From JBFJWU01 sp041623475 [NCBI: bacterium] (GTDB lineage Bacteria; J088): DNA of 22,573 nucleotides. Under the pieces are notes generated by a model, which saw only the letters and a list, made by a program, of their open reading frames with translations, was not told the DNA's origin and made no database searches. How positions within the stretch are numbered: the first letter of the stretch is position 1; the number at the start of each line of letters is the position of its first letter. Made by a program: the position numbers and the translations under genes. Below are positions 1-7,683 of this stretch, one piece after another. Location of the stretch: NCBI GenBank assembly GCA_041623475.1, contig JBFJWU010000007.1, positions 1 through 22,573 of the forward strand, given 5' to 3'.

Positions 1-306
1 GAGAGTGCTGTTGATGTCGTATCCGAGTCCGGTGTCCGGGCAATTGTACGCGGTACCGGAGCCGATTCGGGCCGCCTGAATTTTGTGCCCAGGTATGAGC
101 CGCTGCAGGTTGGCGAGCAACTGCTGACCAGCGGTCGCGACGGCGGTTACCCGGCGGGTGTTTCGGTCGGGGTCGTCATTGATATCGATCGATCGCCGGA
201 GGACATGTACCTGAAGGGGCGCGTCCAGTTTCATGTCCGTCCCCAGGACCTGGGTTGGGTCCGTACGGTGCCGCCAGACGCCACGTTCCTGCCCCAACGC
301 CAATGA
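1..306 (+). CDS. mreC: Rod shape-determining protein MreC, C-terminal part (5' truncated by window edge)
   Basis: The reading frame is open from base 1 and ends at the TGA at 304-306, so only the last 101 residues are seen. They contain the conserved MreC C-terminal beta-barrel pattern: a V-V-S-E-S-G-V-R-A stretch, then L-Q-V-G-E-Q-L-L-T-S-G-R-D-G, then a Y-P-A-G-V-S-V-G-V-V segment. MreC is a periplasmic scaffold, anchored by one N-terminal helix, that links MreB filaments to PBP2 and RodA in the elongasome. The identity is supported by the downstream mreD, mrdA and rodA. The stop codon overlaps the mreD start (ATGA at 303-306), so the two are probably translationally coupled. The N-terminal transmembrane and coiled-coil part lies outside the window. 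Confidence 0.9.
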   Translation, partial: ESAVDVVSESGVRAIVRGTGADSGRLNFVPRYEPLQVGEQLLTSGRDGGYPAGVSVGVVIDIDRSPEDMYLKGRVQFHVRPQDLGWVRTVPPDATFLPQRQ

Positions 307-791
307 ACCGGATTCGCCCCCGCCAGATCCTGACACTGGGTGCAGTTGTCCTGGCAGCAATTGTTATCGAAGGGGTTTTCCTTCCGGACGCACCGTTTTC
401 AGTTGTACATGTGATGTACCTGCCGGCACTCTATGCGCGCAGGAACGGTGCTGCCTATATGGTTGGCCTGGGAATCCTGGAATGGGGGTTTGGGCGAATA
501 CCATTGCCGGCCGTTGCCAGCATGATCGCCGTGGTCCTGTTTATTTATGAACTGTTGCGCGACGATGTAAACTTTGACAGTCCCTGGGTGGTCCTGACGA
601 TTCTGCCGCTGATCGAACTGGCCCGGCATTTCTGGACAGCGCTGTTTGCGTCGATGTATGCGGTGCCGCCACCGCCGGAATTTCCATTCGCACATATGGT
701 GATCGAAGCGTTCGTCGGCGGTCTGGTTATGTACGGCTTGAAAAGCCGGCGTCGGACCCCGGACCACGCTGCAAGTGCAACGATCTGGTGA
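303..791 (+). CDS. mreD: Rod shape-determining protein MreD
   Basis: A 162-residue, strongly hydrophobic protein with about five predicted membrane segments, matching the usual MreD size and topology. MreD is an inner-membrane partner of MreC in the elongasome and is poorly conserved in sequence, so the assignment rests mainly on hydrophobicity, size and position between mreC and mrdA. I chose the ATG at 303 because it overlaps the mreC stop as ATGA; the earlier in-frame ATG at 255 would run 50 bases into mreC and is less likely. The gene ends at the TGA at 789-791, which overlaps the GTG start of mrdA. The C-terminus is short and basic (K-S-R-R-R), fitting a cytoplasmic tail. Confidence 0.88.
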   Translation: MNRIRPRQILTLGAVVLAAIVIEGVFLPDAPFSVVHVMYLPALYARRNGAAYMVGLGILEWGFGRIPLPAVASMIAVVLFIYELLRDDVNFDSPWVVLTILPLIELARHFWTALFASMYAVPPPPEFPFAHMVIEAFVGGLVMYGLKSRRRTPDHAASATIW

Positions 792-2602
792 GTCCCGCAG
801 ATTTCATTGATCCGCTGCAGGCAGGTCGGCAGGTTGAACGAATCCGCCGCCTGGCGTTTGCCGGACTCCTGACCCTGTCGGTCCTGCTGGTCCGGTTATT
901 CATGATCCAGGTGCTTGAAGGCGATCAGTTTCACCGCCGGGCATCCCTGCAAAGCTCCCGGGTTCGGCAAGTCCTGCCAGAGCGTGGCGAGATCCTGGAT
1001 CGCAATGGTGACCTGCTGGTTGGCAATCAGCCGGGACTGCGTCTTCGCTATTTTCCGGACCGTGGCGGCGATCCCGACTCGACAATCGAATTTATCCAGG
1101 CCAACGTGCCGCTTGCGCCGGCCGACCTGCCTGACCTGGTTCGGTCCGTTGCACGGACGCGTCCGTACAGGCCGGAAACGATCATCAAGCGGATGTCGCG
1201 GGATACGCTGGCCAGGATCAGTGCCCACAGTTTCGAGCATCCGGAACTGGAGATCCAGACCGCACCATTGCGGCGGTATCCCCACGGTCCCCTGGCACCA
1301 CATCTGTTCGGCTACCTTGGCGAAGTCAATGATGGCGAGCTGGGCGAGCGCAAACACGTGGGCCTGTTTGCGCCCGGCGACGTCATCGGCAAGCAGGGGG
1401 TAGAGTTGACCTATGACCTGCTGCTGTTTGGCACTAAAGGGGTTGAAAAATTTCGTGTCGATGCATCCGGGCGTGTTCAGGAACTGATCGAGGCAACTCC
1501 GGCCCGGCCCGGGTGGGATTTGCGGCTGACGCTGGACCTGGAAACCCAACGGGCCGCTGAAGCTGCCATGGAGGGGCTTCGCGGGGCAGTCGCGGCGATT
1601 GATCCCGAGAACGGAGATGTCCTGGCACTGGTCAGTCACCCGGATTTCGACCCCGAACTGTTCATCGGCGGGATCAACCACGAGGATTGGCGTGTCCTGC
1701 GGGAAGATCCGGGGCACCCGTTGATCTATCGACCCCTGACCGGAATGTACCCGCCGGGAAGTACCTACAAACCCCTGACCGCCTGGGCCGCTATGGAAGA
1801 AGGGGTTATTACGCCGGACGAAGAAATATACTGCCCGGGTCAGTACCGCCTGGGCCGCCGGACTTTTCGTTGCTGGCGTGCCGGTGGTCATGGCAAGGTC
1901 GACATGAGGCGTGCGCTCAAGGAGAGCTGCGACACGTATTTCTACGAAGTCGGTCGACGATTAGGCATCGAACGCCTGGCTCAGTACGGTCGCCTGGCCG
2001 GGTTTGGACGCAAAACCGGAATCGACCTGGAAAACGAAAAAGGTGGCCTGGTTCCGGACCCGGCCTGGAAGCAACGACTGGGCCGCGAACCGTGGCAGGA
2101 GGGCGAAACGATCATCGCAGCGATCGGTCAGGGCAGTGTTCTGGTAACCCCCCTGCAATTGGCCCGTTTCTATGCATTCATTGCCAACGGTGGCCACCTG
2201 GTCGCACCCAGGGTCCGAGCCGGATTTGAACATACGGACCGGCCGGCCGTGACCGAGCCGGTCGCGTTGCCGGTCAGTACCGTCGTGCCGGCATCGGATG
2301 TCTGGCTGGATGTGATCCGCGACGCCCTGGAAGCCGTTGTCCACGAACCCCGGGGCACGGGCGGATGGTCCCGGATCCGAGGTATCCGGGTCGCTGGAAA
2401 AACGGGTACGGCCCAGGTGGTTCGCCAGGATAAGCGGGAAGAAGAACTGGCGGAAAACCTGCGAGACCACGCCTGGTTTGCCGCCTATGCACCGGCCGAT
2501 AAAGCTCGCATCGCGGTTGCTGTGGTCGTCGAAAATGGCGGCCACGGGGGCGACGCGGCCGCACCGGTTGCCCGCAAAGTAATGGAAGCGTACCTTCGCT
2601 GA
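788..2602 (+). CDS. mrdA: Penicillin-binding protein 2 (peptidoglycan D,D-transpeptidase)
   Basis: A 604-residue class B penicillin-binding protein, close to the E. coli PBP2 length of 633. It cross-links new peptidoglycan during side-wall elongation together with RodA. A single N-terminal membrane helix (about residues 22-42) is followed by the pedestal region with R-G-E-I-L-D-R-N-G (about residues 66-74), typical of this family. The transpeptidase motifs are all present: S-T-Y-K with catalytic Ser325 and Lys328, S-C-D at 380-382 (the SxN/SxD element), and K-T-G-T at 538-541. The start is GTG at 788, overlapping the mreD stop. The TGA at 2600-2602 overlaps the rodA ATG. It appears intact, with nothing missing from the active site. 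Confidence 0.96.
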   Translation: MSPADFIDPLQAGRQVERIRRLAFAGLLTLSVLLVRLFMIQVLEGDQFHRRASLQSSRVRQVLPERGEILDRNGDLLVGNQPGLRLRYFPDRGGDPDSTIEFIQANVPLAPADLPDLVRSVARTRPYRPETIIKRMSRDTLARISAHSFEHPELEIQTAPLRRYPHGPLAPHLFGYLGEVNDGELGERKHVGLFAPGDVIGKQGVELTYDLLLFGTKGVEKFRVDASGRVQELIEATPARPGWDLRLTLDLETQRAAEAAMEGLRGAVAAIDPENGDVLALVSHPDFDPELFIGGINHEDWRVLREDPGHPLIYRPLTGMYPPGSTYKPLTAWAAMEEGVITPDEEIYCPGQYRLGRRTFRCWRAGGHGKVDMRRALKESCDTYFYEVGRRLGIERLAQYGRLAGFGRKTGIDLENEKGGLVPDPAWKQRLGREPWQEGETIIAAIGQGSVLVTPLQLARFYAFIANGGHLVAPRVRAGFEHTDRPAVTEPVALPVSTVVPASDVWLDVIRDALEAVVHEPRGTGGWSRIRGIRVAGKTGTAQVVRQDKREEELAENLRDHAWFAAYAPADKARIAVAVVVENGGHGGDAAAPVARKVMEAYLR

Positions 2603-3696
2603 TGGCCAGGGAATCCCGCACCTTTGACGTCACCGAGTATACAATCCTCGCGCCGATCGTGACGCTGATGGGAATCGGCTTGTTGTCGCTGTCAAGCGCG
2701 GTCACCGAAGCGCAGGCGCCAGTGCTGTACAAACAGGCGACGTGGTTCGGTGTCGGCTTGTTGATGATTCTGGTTGTCAGTCGACTGGACTATCGCTGGA
2801 TTGCCAGTATGTCCCTGCCGTTCAGCATTGTTGTCTGCGGGTTGCTGGCCGTTGTCCTGGTTGCCGGTGTCAGTGGTGGGGGCAGCCAGCGCTGGATTGG
2901 TATCGGTCCAATCCGCCTGCAACCCAGTGAGCTTGCCAAACTGGCCGCCGTCCTGTGGGCCGCCCATTGGAGTGCGAATCACCCGCGCGTGGGTGGTGCC
3001 AGGGCGTTGAACCTGATCGTGCCGTCAGTCGTCCTGTTTGTGATGGTCGGACTGGTGATGCTGCAGCCGGACCTGGGCACCGCAGTTGCAATTCTCGTCG
3101 CCGGATTCGGTGTTCTTTTTGTTGCGGGAATTGATCGCCGGGTGCTGTATTCGATCGCCGGGACCGGGGTTATTGGAGCAATTTTCTCGTGGTTTTTCCT
3201 GTTGCGTCCGTACCAGAAGCAGCGGATCGTCGGATTCCTGAATCCCGAGGCCGATCCCCTTGGAATCGGTTATCACACAATCCAGAGCAAGATTGCCGTG
3301 GGCAACGGTGGTGTCTGGGGTTCCGGTTTTGGACAAGGAACCCAGGCGGCATTGCATTTTCTGCCGGAACAACACACGGACTTTATTTTCAGCGTCTGGG
3401 CCGAGGAGTGGGGCTTCGTGGGCGGGACGATCCTGCTGCTGTTATTTGCAGGAATCATCCTCTGGCTGGCGCGGGCCGCGATCGAGGCCAAGGACACATT
3501 GGGTCGACTGCTGGCGGCAGGTATTATGGTGCACTTTATCCTGCATATCGGGGTCAATATTGCGATGGTCCTGGGACTGGCGCCCGTCGTTGGCCTGCCC
3601 CTGCCGTTCCTGACCTACGGTGGCAGTGCCGCGCTGACCAATTGCCTGGCAATCGGCCTGGTCATCAGCGTTCGCGAGCGTCGACATATTTTTTGA
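2602..3696 (+). CDS. rodA: Peptidoglycan glycosyltransferase RodA (SEDS family)
   Basis: A 364-residue multi-pass membrane protein of the FtsW/RodA/SpoVE family, the usual size (E. coli RodA is 370). It polymerises lipid II into glycan strands and pairs with PBP2. Family signatures are visible: Q-R-W-I-G-I-G-P-I-R-L-Q-P-S-E near residues 96-110, Q-P-D-L-G-T near 155-160, G-N-G-G-V-W-G-S-G-F-G near 234-244, and L-P-E-Q-H-T-D-F-I-F near 254-263. Asp260 in the HTDF motif corresponds to the essential aspartate of SEDS glycosyltransferases (E. coli D262). The ATG at 2602 shares its A with the mrdA stop. It is the last gene of the rod-shape operon; no T-rich terminator hairpin is evident in the 22 bases before the end of the convergent gene. 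Confidence 0.96.
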   Translation: MARESRTFDVTEYTILAPIVTLMGIGLLSLSSAVTEAQAPVLYKQATWFGVGLLMILVVSRLDYRWIASMSLPFSIVVCGLLAVVLVAGVSGGGSQRWIGIGPIRLQPSELAKLAAVLWAAHWSANHPRVGGARALNLIVPSVVLFVMVGLVMLQPDLGTAVAILVAGFGVLFVAGIDRRVLYSIAGTGVIGAIFSWFFLLRPYQKQRIVGFLNPEADPLGIGYHTIQSKIAVGNGGVWGSGFGQGTQAALHFLPEQHTDFIFSVWAEEWGFVGGTILLLLFAGIILWLARAAIEAKDTLGRLLAAGIMVHFILHIGVNIAMVLGLAPVVGLPLPFLTYGGSAALTNCLAIGLVISVRERRHIF

Positions 3697-3718
3697 CGGT
3701 GGCCGCGCCTGCAGCGGG

Positions 3719-4162
3719 TCAGTGGATCCGCTGTCCGAACAGTTCGGCATCCAGCCACCACCAGCGATTGCGCCGGTCGGGCTGGACGTCGTCACGAAAC
3801 CGTACATAGTCGCCATCCAGGATTTCCCGGACACGGCGGTTTTCGCGGTACAGGTCTTCCAGACGCTGGTCCGATTCTGAAGGGAACGGAATGTCCGCGA
3901 GTTCGTCGGGCAGGATCTCGTCCAGGGCATCCTCTTCGAACCGGTCCAGCCATTCCTGCAGCAGGTCGCGGGTAAACAATATGTCATCGATAATTTCGGC
4001 CGACGACGACCATTCGGGATTGTCCCGATTGGGCAGTGCCTCGACCGCGAATCCATACTGCAGGACCAGCGCCGTAACTTCAGGCGGGGTCCATTTGCCC
4101 GGATCGTCATCGGACGGCGCTTCAAATGACTGCCATCCAGCCAGAATTTCCCTCAGGTCCAT
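3719..4162 (-). CDS. Small acidic protein of unknown function
   Basis: A 147-residue soluble, acidic protein, rich in Asp and Glu, with no signal peptide or membrane segment. I do not recognise a family. Visible features are a W-T-P-P-E segment near residue 24, an acidic helix-like region around residues 60-90 (L-L-Q-E-W-L-D-R-F-E-E), and an aromatic W-W-W run near 134-136. The frame stays open up to 4309, but the ATG at 4162 is preferred: a GGGA lies nine to six bases upstream, and the upstream extension would cross the promoter region shared with the aldehyde dehydrogenase. An ATG at 4168 is the alternative. It converges on rodA and diverges from the gene at 4297. It is judged real because it fills the gap with no better frame opposite. 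Confidence 0.6.
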   Translation of the reverse strand: MDLREILAGWQSFEAPSDDDPGKWTPPEVTALVLQYGFAVEALPNRDNPEWSSSAEIIDDILFTRDLLQEWLDRFEEDALDEILPDELADIPFPSESDQRLEDLYRENRRVREILDGDYVRFRDDVQPDRRNRWWWLDAELFGQRIH

Positions 4163-4216
4163 AATCATTCCCGCAACAGTTCGGTGGGCACAATGTGCTG
4201 CCAATTGACGCCGGAT

Positions 4217-4222
4217 AGTATA
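4217..4222 (-). promoter_or_regulatory. Candidate -10 box for the acidic protein gene
   Basis: On the minus strand these bases read TATACT, five of six matches to the sigma-70 -10 consensus, in an AT-rich patch of an otherwise GC-rich spacer. Transcription would start near 4210 and give a leader of about 45 bases before the ATG at 4162. The -35 position 17 bases upstream is poor, so an activator or a weak promoter would be needed. Confidence 0.35.
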
Positions 4223-4296
4223 TGTAATTCGCGTAATCACAGCGATTTGGCGGCCGCCGGTCGCGATGATACGATGGCCGCAGGAGAACCTGAACA

Positions 4297-5841
4297 ATGA
4301 CAGAAACACACGCAGAGCCCGTCGGGAAAATCGCGGCGGACGGTCGAATCAATATTGTTTCGCCGTTGGATGGCCGGGTGGTGGACCGGATTCCGGGTAC
4401 CAAGGTACTGGACCTGCCCGACATCGCCAGCCGTGCACGGGGCGCGCAACAGGCCTGGGCAGCAGTGCCGTTGAAGCAGCGGGTACGGGCGGTATCCGGC
4501 CTGGCAAAAGGTCTTGGCCAGGCGGCCGACGACCTGGTTGAGGCACTGCGTGTCGAGGTTGGCCGACATCCGACCGAAAGCTGGTTCGCCGAAATTGTCC
4601 CCAATATCGACCTGGTCAAATGGTGGTGCGGCCCTGGTCGCAAACACCTGGCCGATCAGAAGATCGGGCTGAACCCGATCAATTTCCCTGGCAAGCGCGC
4701 CAGGATCGAGATGGTACCAAGGGGCGTATTGGGACTGATCACACCCTGGAACTATCCCGTTTCGATTCCGTTGCGGGCCCTGGTACCGGCGTTGCTGGCA
4801 GGTAACGCGGTCCTGTGGAAACCAAGCGAGTATTCCGCCTACGTCAGCGAGAAGCTGATGGAGGTACTGAACGGGGTCGTCCCCGAGGATCTGGTTCAAC
4901 TGGTGCAGGGCGATGGCCGGGTCGGTGCCGGCGTAATCGAACATGTTGACGGGATCGGTTTTACGGGCAGCCTGCACACCGGCCAGACCATTGCCCGGCG
5001 GGCGGCAGAACGGATGATCCCGTCGTCGCTGGAGCTCGGGGGCAAGGATTTTGCTGTTGTGATGCCGGACGCGGACCTGAAACGGGCGGCAGCAGGCATC
5101 GCCTGGGCGGCGTTGACTAACGCCGGCCAGAACTGCGCCAGTGTCGAAGTTGTCGCCGTCCACGAGTCGATCGCACCGCGGTTTGCCGAGTTCCTGCGCG
5201 AAGAGGTCAAGTCGATGGCACCGTATGTGGGCCCGGTGATCAATGACCAGCAGAAAGTCAAAGTGTCACGGCAACTGGAGGACGCGGTTGGCAAGGGGGC
5301 GCTGATCATGGAGGGCGGCTTGTCGTCCCCGGAGGGCCTGCGGATCGAGCCAACGCTGATTGAGCGGGCACCACTGGAATCGACGTTGATCCGCGAGGAA
5401 ACATTTGGCCCTGTGGTTCCAATGGTGACGTTTGCATCCACGGACGAGATTCGTCAACGGCTGGACGACTGTGACTTCGGCCTGACCCTGAGCGTCTGGA
5501 CCAGGGACATTCCGGCAGCCCGCAACTGGACCCGGCATGCGCCGGTCGGCGTGATTACGTTCAATAACCACAGTTTTACGGCAGGAATTGCAGCGATGCC
5601 GTGGACCGGTGTCAAAGGCAGCGGCCTGGGGGTGACCAACAGCCATTTTGCGCTGGAATGGATGGTCCGGCCGCAGGGGGTCCTCGAGGATCGTTCCCGT
5701 CAGCGCGAACCCTGGTGGCATCCATTCAATGACGCTGCCCTGCAACTGGCGCAGTCGATTACGCGCCTGAATGCCGGAATCGGCAGCCCGTTCAGTGCCA
5801 TCAAGGGACTGCTGGGCGGGTTTATCCGGCGCTGGAAATGA
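4297..5841 (+). CDS. NAD(P)-dependent aldehyde dehydrogenase
   Basis: A 514-residue member of the aldehyde dehydrogenase superfamily, which oxidises an aldehyde to its carboxylic acid with NAD(P)+. All core residues are visible: Asn152 in T-P-W-N-Y-P, Glu246 in L-E-L-G-G-K-D, catalytic Cys280 in A-G-Q-N-C-A-S, and the E-E-T-F-G-P-V-V motif near residue 370. The C-terminal P-W-T-G-V-K-G-S-G-L-G stretch is also typical. The ATG at 4297 has AGGAG about ten bases upstream. The protein has about 40 extra C-terminal residues beyond the core, ending in a mostly hydrophobic segment with a basic tip (F-I-R-R-W-K), which might associate with membranes. The stop overlaps the next gene as ATGA. The specific substrate cannot be told from sequence; the partner hydrolase may supply or consume it. 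Confidence 0.93.
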   Translation: MTETHAEPVGKIAADGRINIVSPLDGRVVDRIPGTKVLDLPDIASRARGAQQAWAAVPLKQRVRAVSGLAKGLGQAADDLVEALRVEVGRHPTESWFAEIVPNIDLVKWWCGPGRKHLADQKIGLNPINFPGKRARIEMVPRGVLGLITPWNYPVSIPLRALVPALLAGNAVLWKPSEYSAYVSEKLMEVLNGVVPEDLVQLVQGDGRVGAGVIEHVDGIGFTGSLHTGQTIARRAAERMIPSSLELGGKDFAVVMPDADLKRAAAGIAWAALTNAGQNCASVEVVAVHESIAPRFAEFLREEVKSMAPYVGPVINDQQKVKVSRQLEDAVGKGALIMEGGLSSPEGLRIEPTLIERAPLESTLIREETFGPVVPMVTFASTDEIRQRLDDCDFGLTLSVWTRDIPAARNWTRHAPVGVITFNNHSFTAGIAAMPWTGVKGSGLGVTNSHFALEWMVRPQGVLEDRSRQREPWWHPFNDAALQLAQSITRLNAGIGSPFSAIKGLLGGFIRRWK

Positions 5842-7172
5842 TCGAACCCCTGACCAGCGATCTGGTCGCGGAAGCGGTCGACCAGTTCAAGACCCTGATT
5901 CGTTTTGATACGACCAATCCTCCAGGCAACGAGCGCCCGGCGATTGACTGGATCGCCGAGCAGTTGCGGCGCGAAGGCATCGAGCCGACCATCCTGGAGT
6001 CCGCGCCGGGGCGCGCCAACCTGGTGGCCCGCCTGCCTGGCGGGTCTGAACCCGCCCTGATCCTGACAGGGCACGTCGACGTCGTTGCTGTCGAGCGCGA
6101 ACACTGGTCCGTTGACCCTTTTGCGGCCGAAGAAGTTGACGGATACATCTATGGGCGGGGTGCTGTTGACATGAAACATCACGTGGCCATGTGTCTCAGT
6201 GCATTCGTCAATTTGAAACGACGCAATGTCAAGCTCAACCGTGATGTCGTGCTGTTGGTTGTTGCCGACGAGGAAGCAGGGTCCGAGTATGGCATGAAAT
6301 GGATGGTCGAGAACCACGGTGACCTGCTGGAAGCCGGATACGGACTGAACGAATTTGGCGGTTTCAACATCCATCTGCCTGGTGGCCGGCAGGCCGTCCT
6401 GGTCCAGACCGCCGAGCGCGGTTTCTGCTGGTTCAAGCTGCGGGCGACCGGTATCCCGGGGCATGGGTCGTTGCCGCCGGTGGACACAGCTGTCGGGACT
6501 TTGACAGCCGCGGTTCAACGGCTGGTGAACTCGAACTTGCCATATCACCTGACGCCGGAAACCCGCCGTTACCTGACGGGATTGGGCAAGGCGATGGGAC
6601 CCGCCGGGATTGTGACCCGTCTGCTGAAAATGCGGACAACCGAACAAATGGCACTGAAAATGTTTCCCGATCCGGACCAGGCGGCTGCCATCCAGGCGAC
6701 CCTGCACAATACTGCGGTCCCGACGGTCCTTCGTTCCGGGGAAAAGGTCAATGTTCTTCCTGGAACCGCGGAGTGCCTGATCGATGGTCGGTACCTGCCC
6801 GGTTTTACCGAAGCCCAGTTCCTGCAGGAAGTCCGCCAGATTGTTGGTGATGGATTGGAAATCGAGGTTGTCACAGGTGGTCCGCCAGCCAGCATCGACC
6901 CGGACACGGACCTTTATCACCTGATCGAGGATGTTGTTGCCGAGCGGACGGACGGCCTGCCCTGCGTACCGTGGGTCTTGATCGGGTTTTCCGACAGCAA
7001 ATGGCTGGCTGAACTGGGAATTCACGTCTACGGCTTTTCGCCATTGCAATTGCCGCCGGACTTGTCGTTTACGCGGCTGCCCCACGGCCACGATGAACGT
7101 CTGCCCCGCGCCGGCCTGGAATGGGGTGTCGAAACGTTCTGGCAAACCGTTGGACGGTTCTGTACAACCTGA
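5838..7172 (+). CDS. M20-family metallo-hydrolase (amidohydrolase/deacylase-like peptidase)
   Basis: A 444-residue member of the M20 di-zinc family, which includes acetylornithine deacetylase, succinyl-diaminopimelate desuccinylase and carboxypeptidases. Metal and catalytic residues are visible: His79 and Asp81 in T-G-H-V-D-V-V, bridging Asp111 in Y-G-R-G-A-V-D-M-K, and the Glu145-Glu146 pair in A-D-E-E-A-G-S. A late H-G-H-D-E-R motif supplies the final metal histidine. A central lid (dimerisation) domain with G-I-P-G-H-G-S is present. No signal peptide is seen, so it is cytoplasmic. The ATG at 5838 overlaps the aldehyde dehydrogenase stop, indicating one operon. This pairing suggests stepwise processing of an N-acyl or peptide-like compound, but the substrate is inference only. 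Confidence 0.9.
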   Translation: MIEPLTSDLVAEAVDQFKTLIRFDTTNPPGNERPAIDWIAEQLRREGIEPTILESAPGRANLVARLPGGSEPALILTGHVDVVAVEREHWSVDPFAAEEVDGYIYGRGAVDMKHHVAMCLSAFVNLKRRNVKLNRDVVLLVVADEEAGSEYGMKWMVENHGDLLEAGYGLNEFGGFNIHLPGGRQAVLVQTAERGFCWFKLRATGIPGHGSLPPVDTAVGTLTAAVQRLVNSNLPYHLTPETRRYLTGLGKAMGPAGIVTRLLKMRTTEQMALKMFPDPDQAAAIQATLHNTAVPTVLRSGEKVNVLPGTAECLIDGRYLPGFTEAQFLQEVRQIVGDGLEIEVVTGGPPASIDPDTDLYHLIEDVVAERTDGLPCVPWVLIGFSDSKWLAELGIHVYGFSPLQLPPDLSFTRLPHGHDERLPRAGLEWGVETFWQTVGRFCTT

Positions 7173-7212
7173 TCCGGAGCATCCCCGGCTGGTTCCCCGA
7201 CAATTTCAATGA

Positions 7213-7228
7213 TGTGATGCCGATCACA
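7213..7228 (+). promoter_or_regulatory. Perfect CRP-type binding site
   Basis: The 16 bases are TGTGA, six bases, then TCACA, an exact match to the core CRP (cAMP receptor protein family) consensus on both arms. It lies in the spacer between the M20 hydrolase and the TPR-like gene. Its centre (7220.5) is about 42 bases upstream of the start predicted from the -10 candidate at 7251-7256, the spacing of a class II activated promoter. Confidence 0.6.
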
Positions 7229-7245
7229 GCATTCCAGTAACGCAA

Positions 7246-7268
7246 ACCCTTATCCTTCAAGTAAGGGT
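7246..7268 (+). other. Inverted repeat in leader region
   Basis: ACCCTTA (7246-7252) pairs perfectly with TAAGGGT (7262-7268) around a nine-base loop. It lies between the CRP-type site and the TPR-like gene. It overlaps the candidate -10 box, so it may be a DNA operator or, if transcribed from upstream, a weak transcript end for the aldehyde dehydrogenase operon. No T-run follows. Confidence 0.4.
7251..7256 (+). promoter_or_regulatory. Candidate -10 box of a class II CRP-type promoter
   Basis: TATCCT matches four of six bases of the -10 consensus. A start near 7263 would put the centre of the CRP-type palindrome at about -42, the classical class II geometry, where a weak -35 is expected. The leader to the GTG at 7328 would be about 65 bases and would contain the hairpin at 7276-7298. 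Confidence 0.35.
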
Positions 7269-7275
7269 GGGAGGA

Positions 7276-7298
7276 CGACAGCGGGTGATCCGCTGTCG
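7276..7298 (+). other. Strong hairpin in 5' leader
   Basis: CGACAGCGG (7276-7284) pairs perfectly with CCGCTGTCG (7290-7298) around the loop GTGAT. The stem is nine GC-rich base pairs, ending 15 bases before the ribosome binding site of the TPR-like gene. There is no following T-run, so it is not a standard intrinsic terminator. An mRNA-stabilising or regulatory leader hairpin, or a protein-binding operator, are both possible. Confidence 0.45.
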
Positions 7299-7327
7299 CC
7301 ACAAACCGCAGTTGCAGGAGGTGCCAC

Positions 7328-7642
7328 GTGCCAGCATTTGCAAGAGTCCAGACGCCCGATTTTTCCGGTGACAGCCAGTCGCCGCCCGCCGACTTCGTTT
7401 TTCAACGACGATTGGCGTGGTTTCGTGATGCCATATTCCGCGATCCTGAAAATGCAGACCTGTGGATTGCCGTTGCCGAGTTTTGCCGCCAGTATCAGCG
7501 GACCCGGCAGGCTGTGCAGGCATATGCCACGGCGATCCAGCTGCTCGCGGTCGCCGACCGCATTGACGAAGCCCGATCAGTGGCCTGTATGCTTGCGCGA
7601 ATGAACCCGGTTGAAGATCCCCAGCGACGAACCGTGGGCTAG
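7328..7642 (+). CDS. Small TPR-like helical protein
   Basis: A 104-residue protein without a signal peptide or membrane segment. Residues about 25-90 look like paired amphipathic helices of the tetratricopeptide type: F-R-D-P-E-N-A-D-L-W near residues 37-46 (the usual repeat junction), followed by T-R-Q-A-V-Q-A-Y-A-T-A-I-Q-L. Such proteins mediate protein-protein contacts, and the partner is unknown. The GTG at 7328 is chosen because an excellent Shine-Dalgarno (AGGAGGTG around 7315-7322) precedes it at good spacing. It is preceded by the CRP-type site and two hairpins. It ends 41 bases before the exported hydrolase gene, which seems to have its own promoter. Confidence 0.72.
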   Translation: MPAFARVQTPDFSGDSQSPPADFVFQRRLAWFRDAIFRDPENADLWIAVAEFCRQYQRTRQAVQAYATAIQLLAVADRIDEARSVACMLARMNPVEDPQRRTVG

Positions 7643-7668
7643 CTGGTCCGCCCCCTCCGGGGCATGGA

Positions 7669-7674
7669 TATAAT
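7669..7674 (+). promoter_or_regulatory. Consensus -10 box directly before a start codon
   Basis: TATAAT is a perfect sigma-70 -10 hexamer, notable in a GC-rich spacer. Transcription would start near 7681, only about three bases before the ATG at 7684, and no Shine-Dalgarno lies between. This is the arrangement of a leaderless transcript. No good -35 is seen at 16-18 bases upstream. Confidence 0.45.
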
Positions 7675-7683
7675 GGCAGCGAC

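Noticed and set aside
4247-4275. TTGGCG and TACGAT with a 17-base spacer as a promoter for the aldehyde dehydrogenase
   Set aside because: The predicted start near 4282 would fall on the AGGAG ribosome binding site, and both hexamers match only four of six bases.
5700-7145. Long open frame on the minus strand across the aldehyde dehydrogenase end and the M20 hydrolase (481 codons)
   Set aside because: It is antisense to a protein with all M20 catalytic residues. Long opposite-strand frames are expected in GC-rich coding DNA, and its translation shows no domain.
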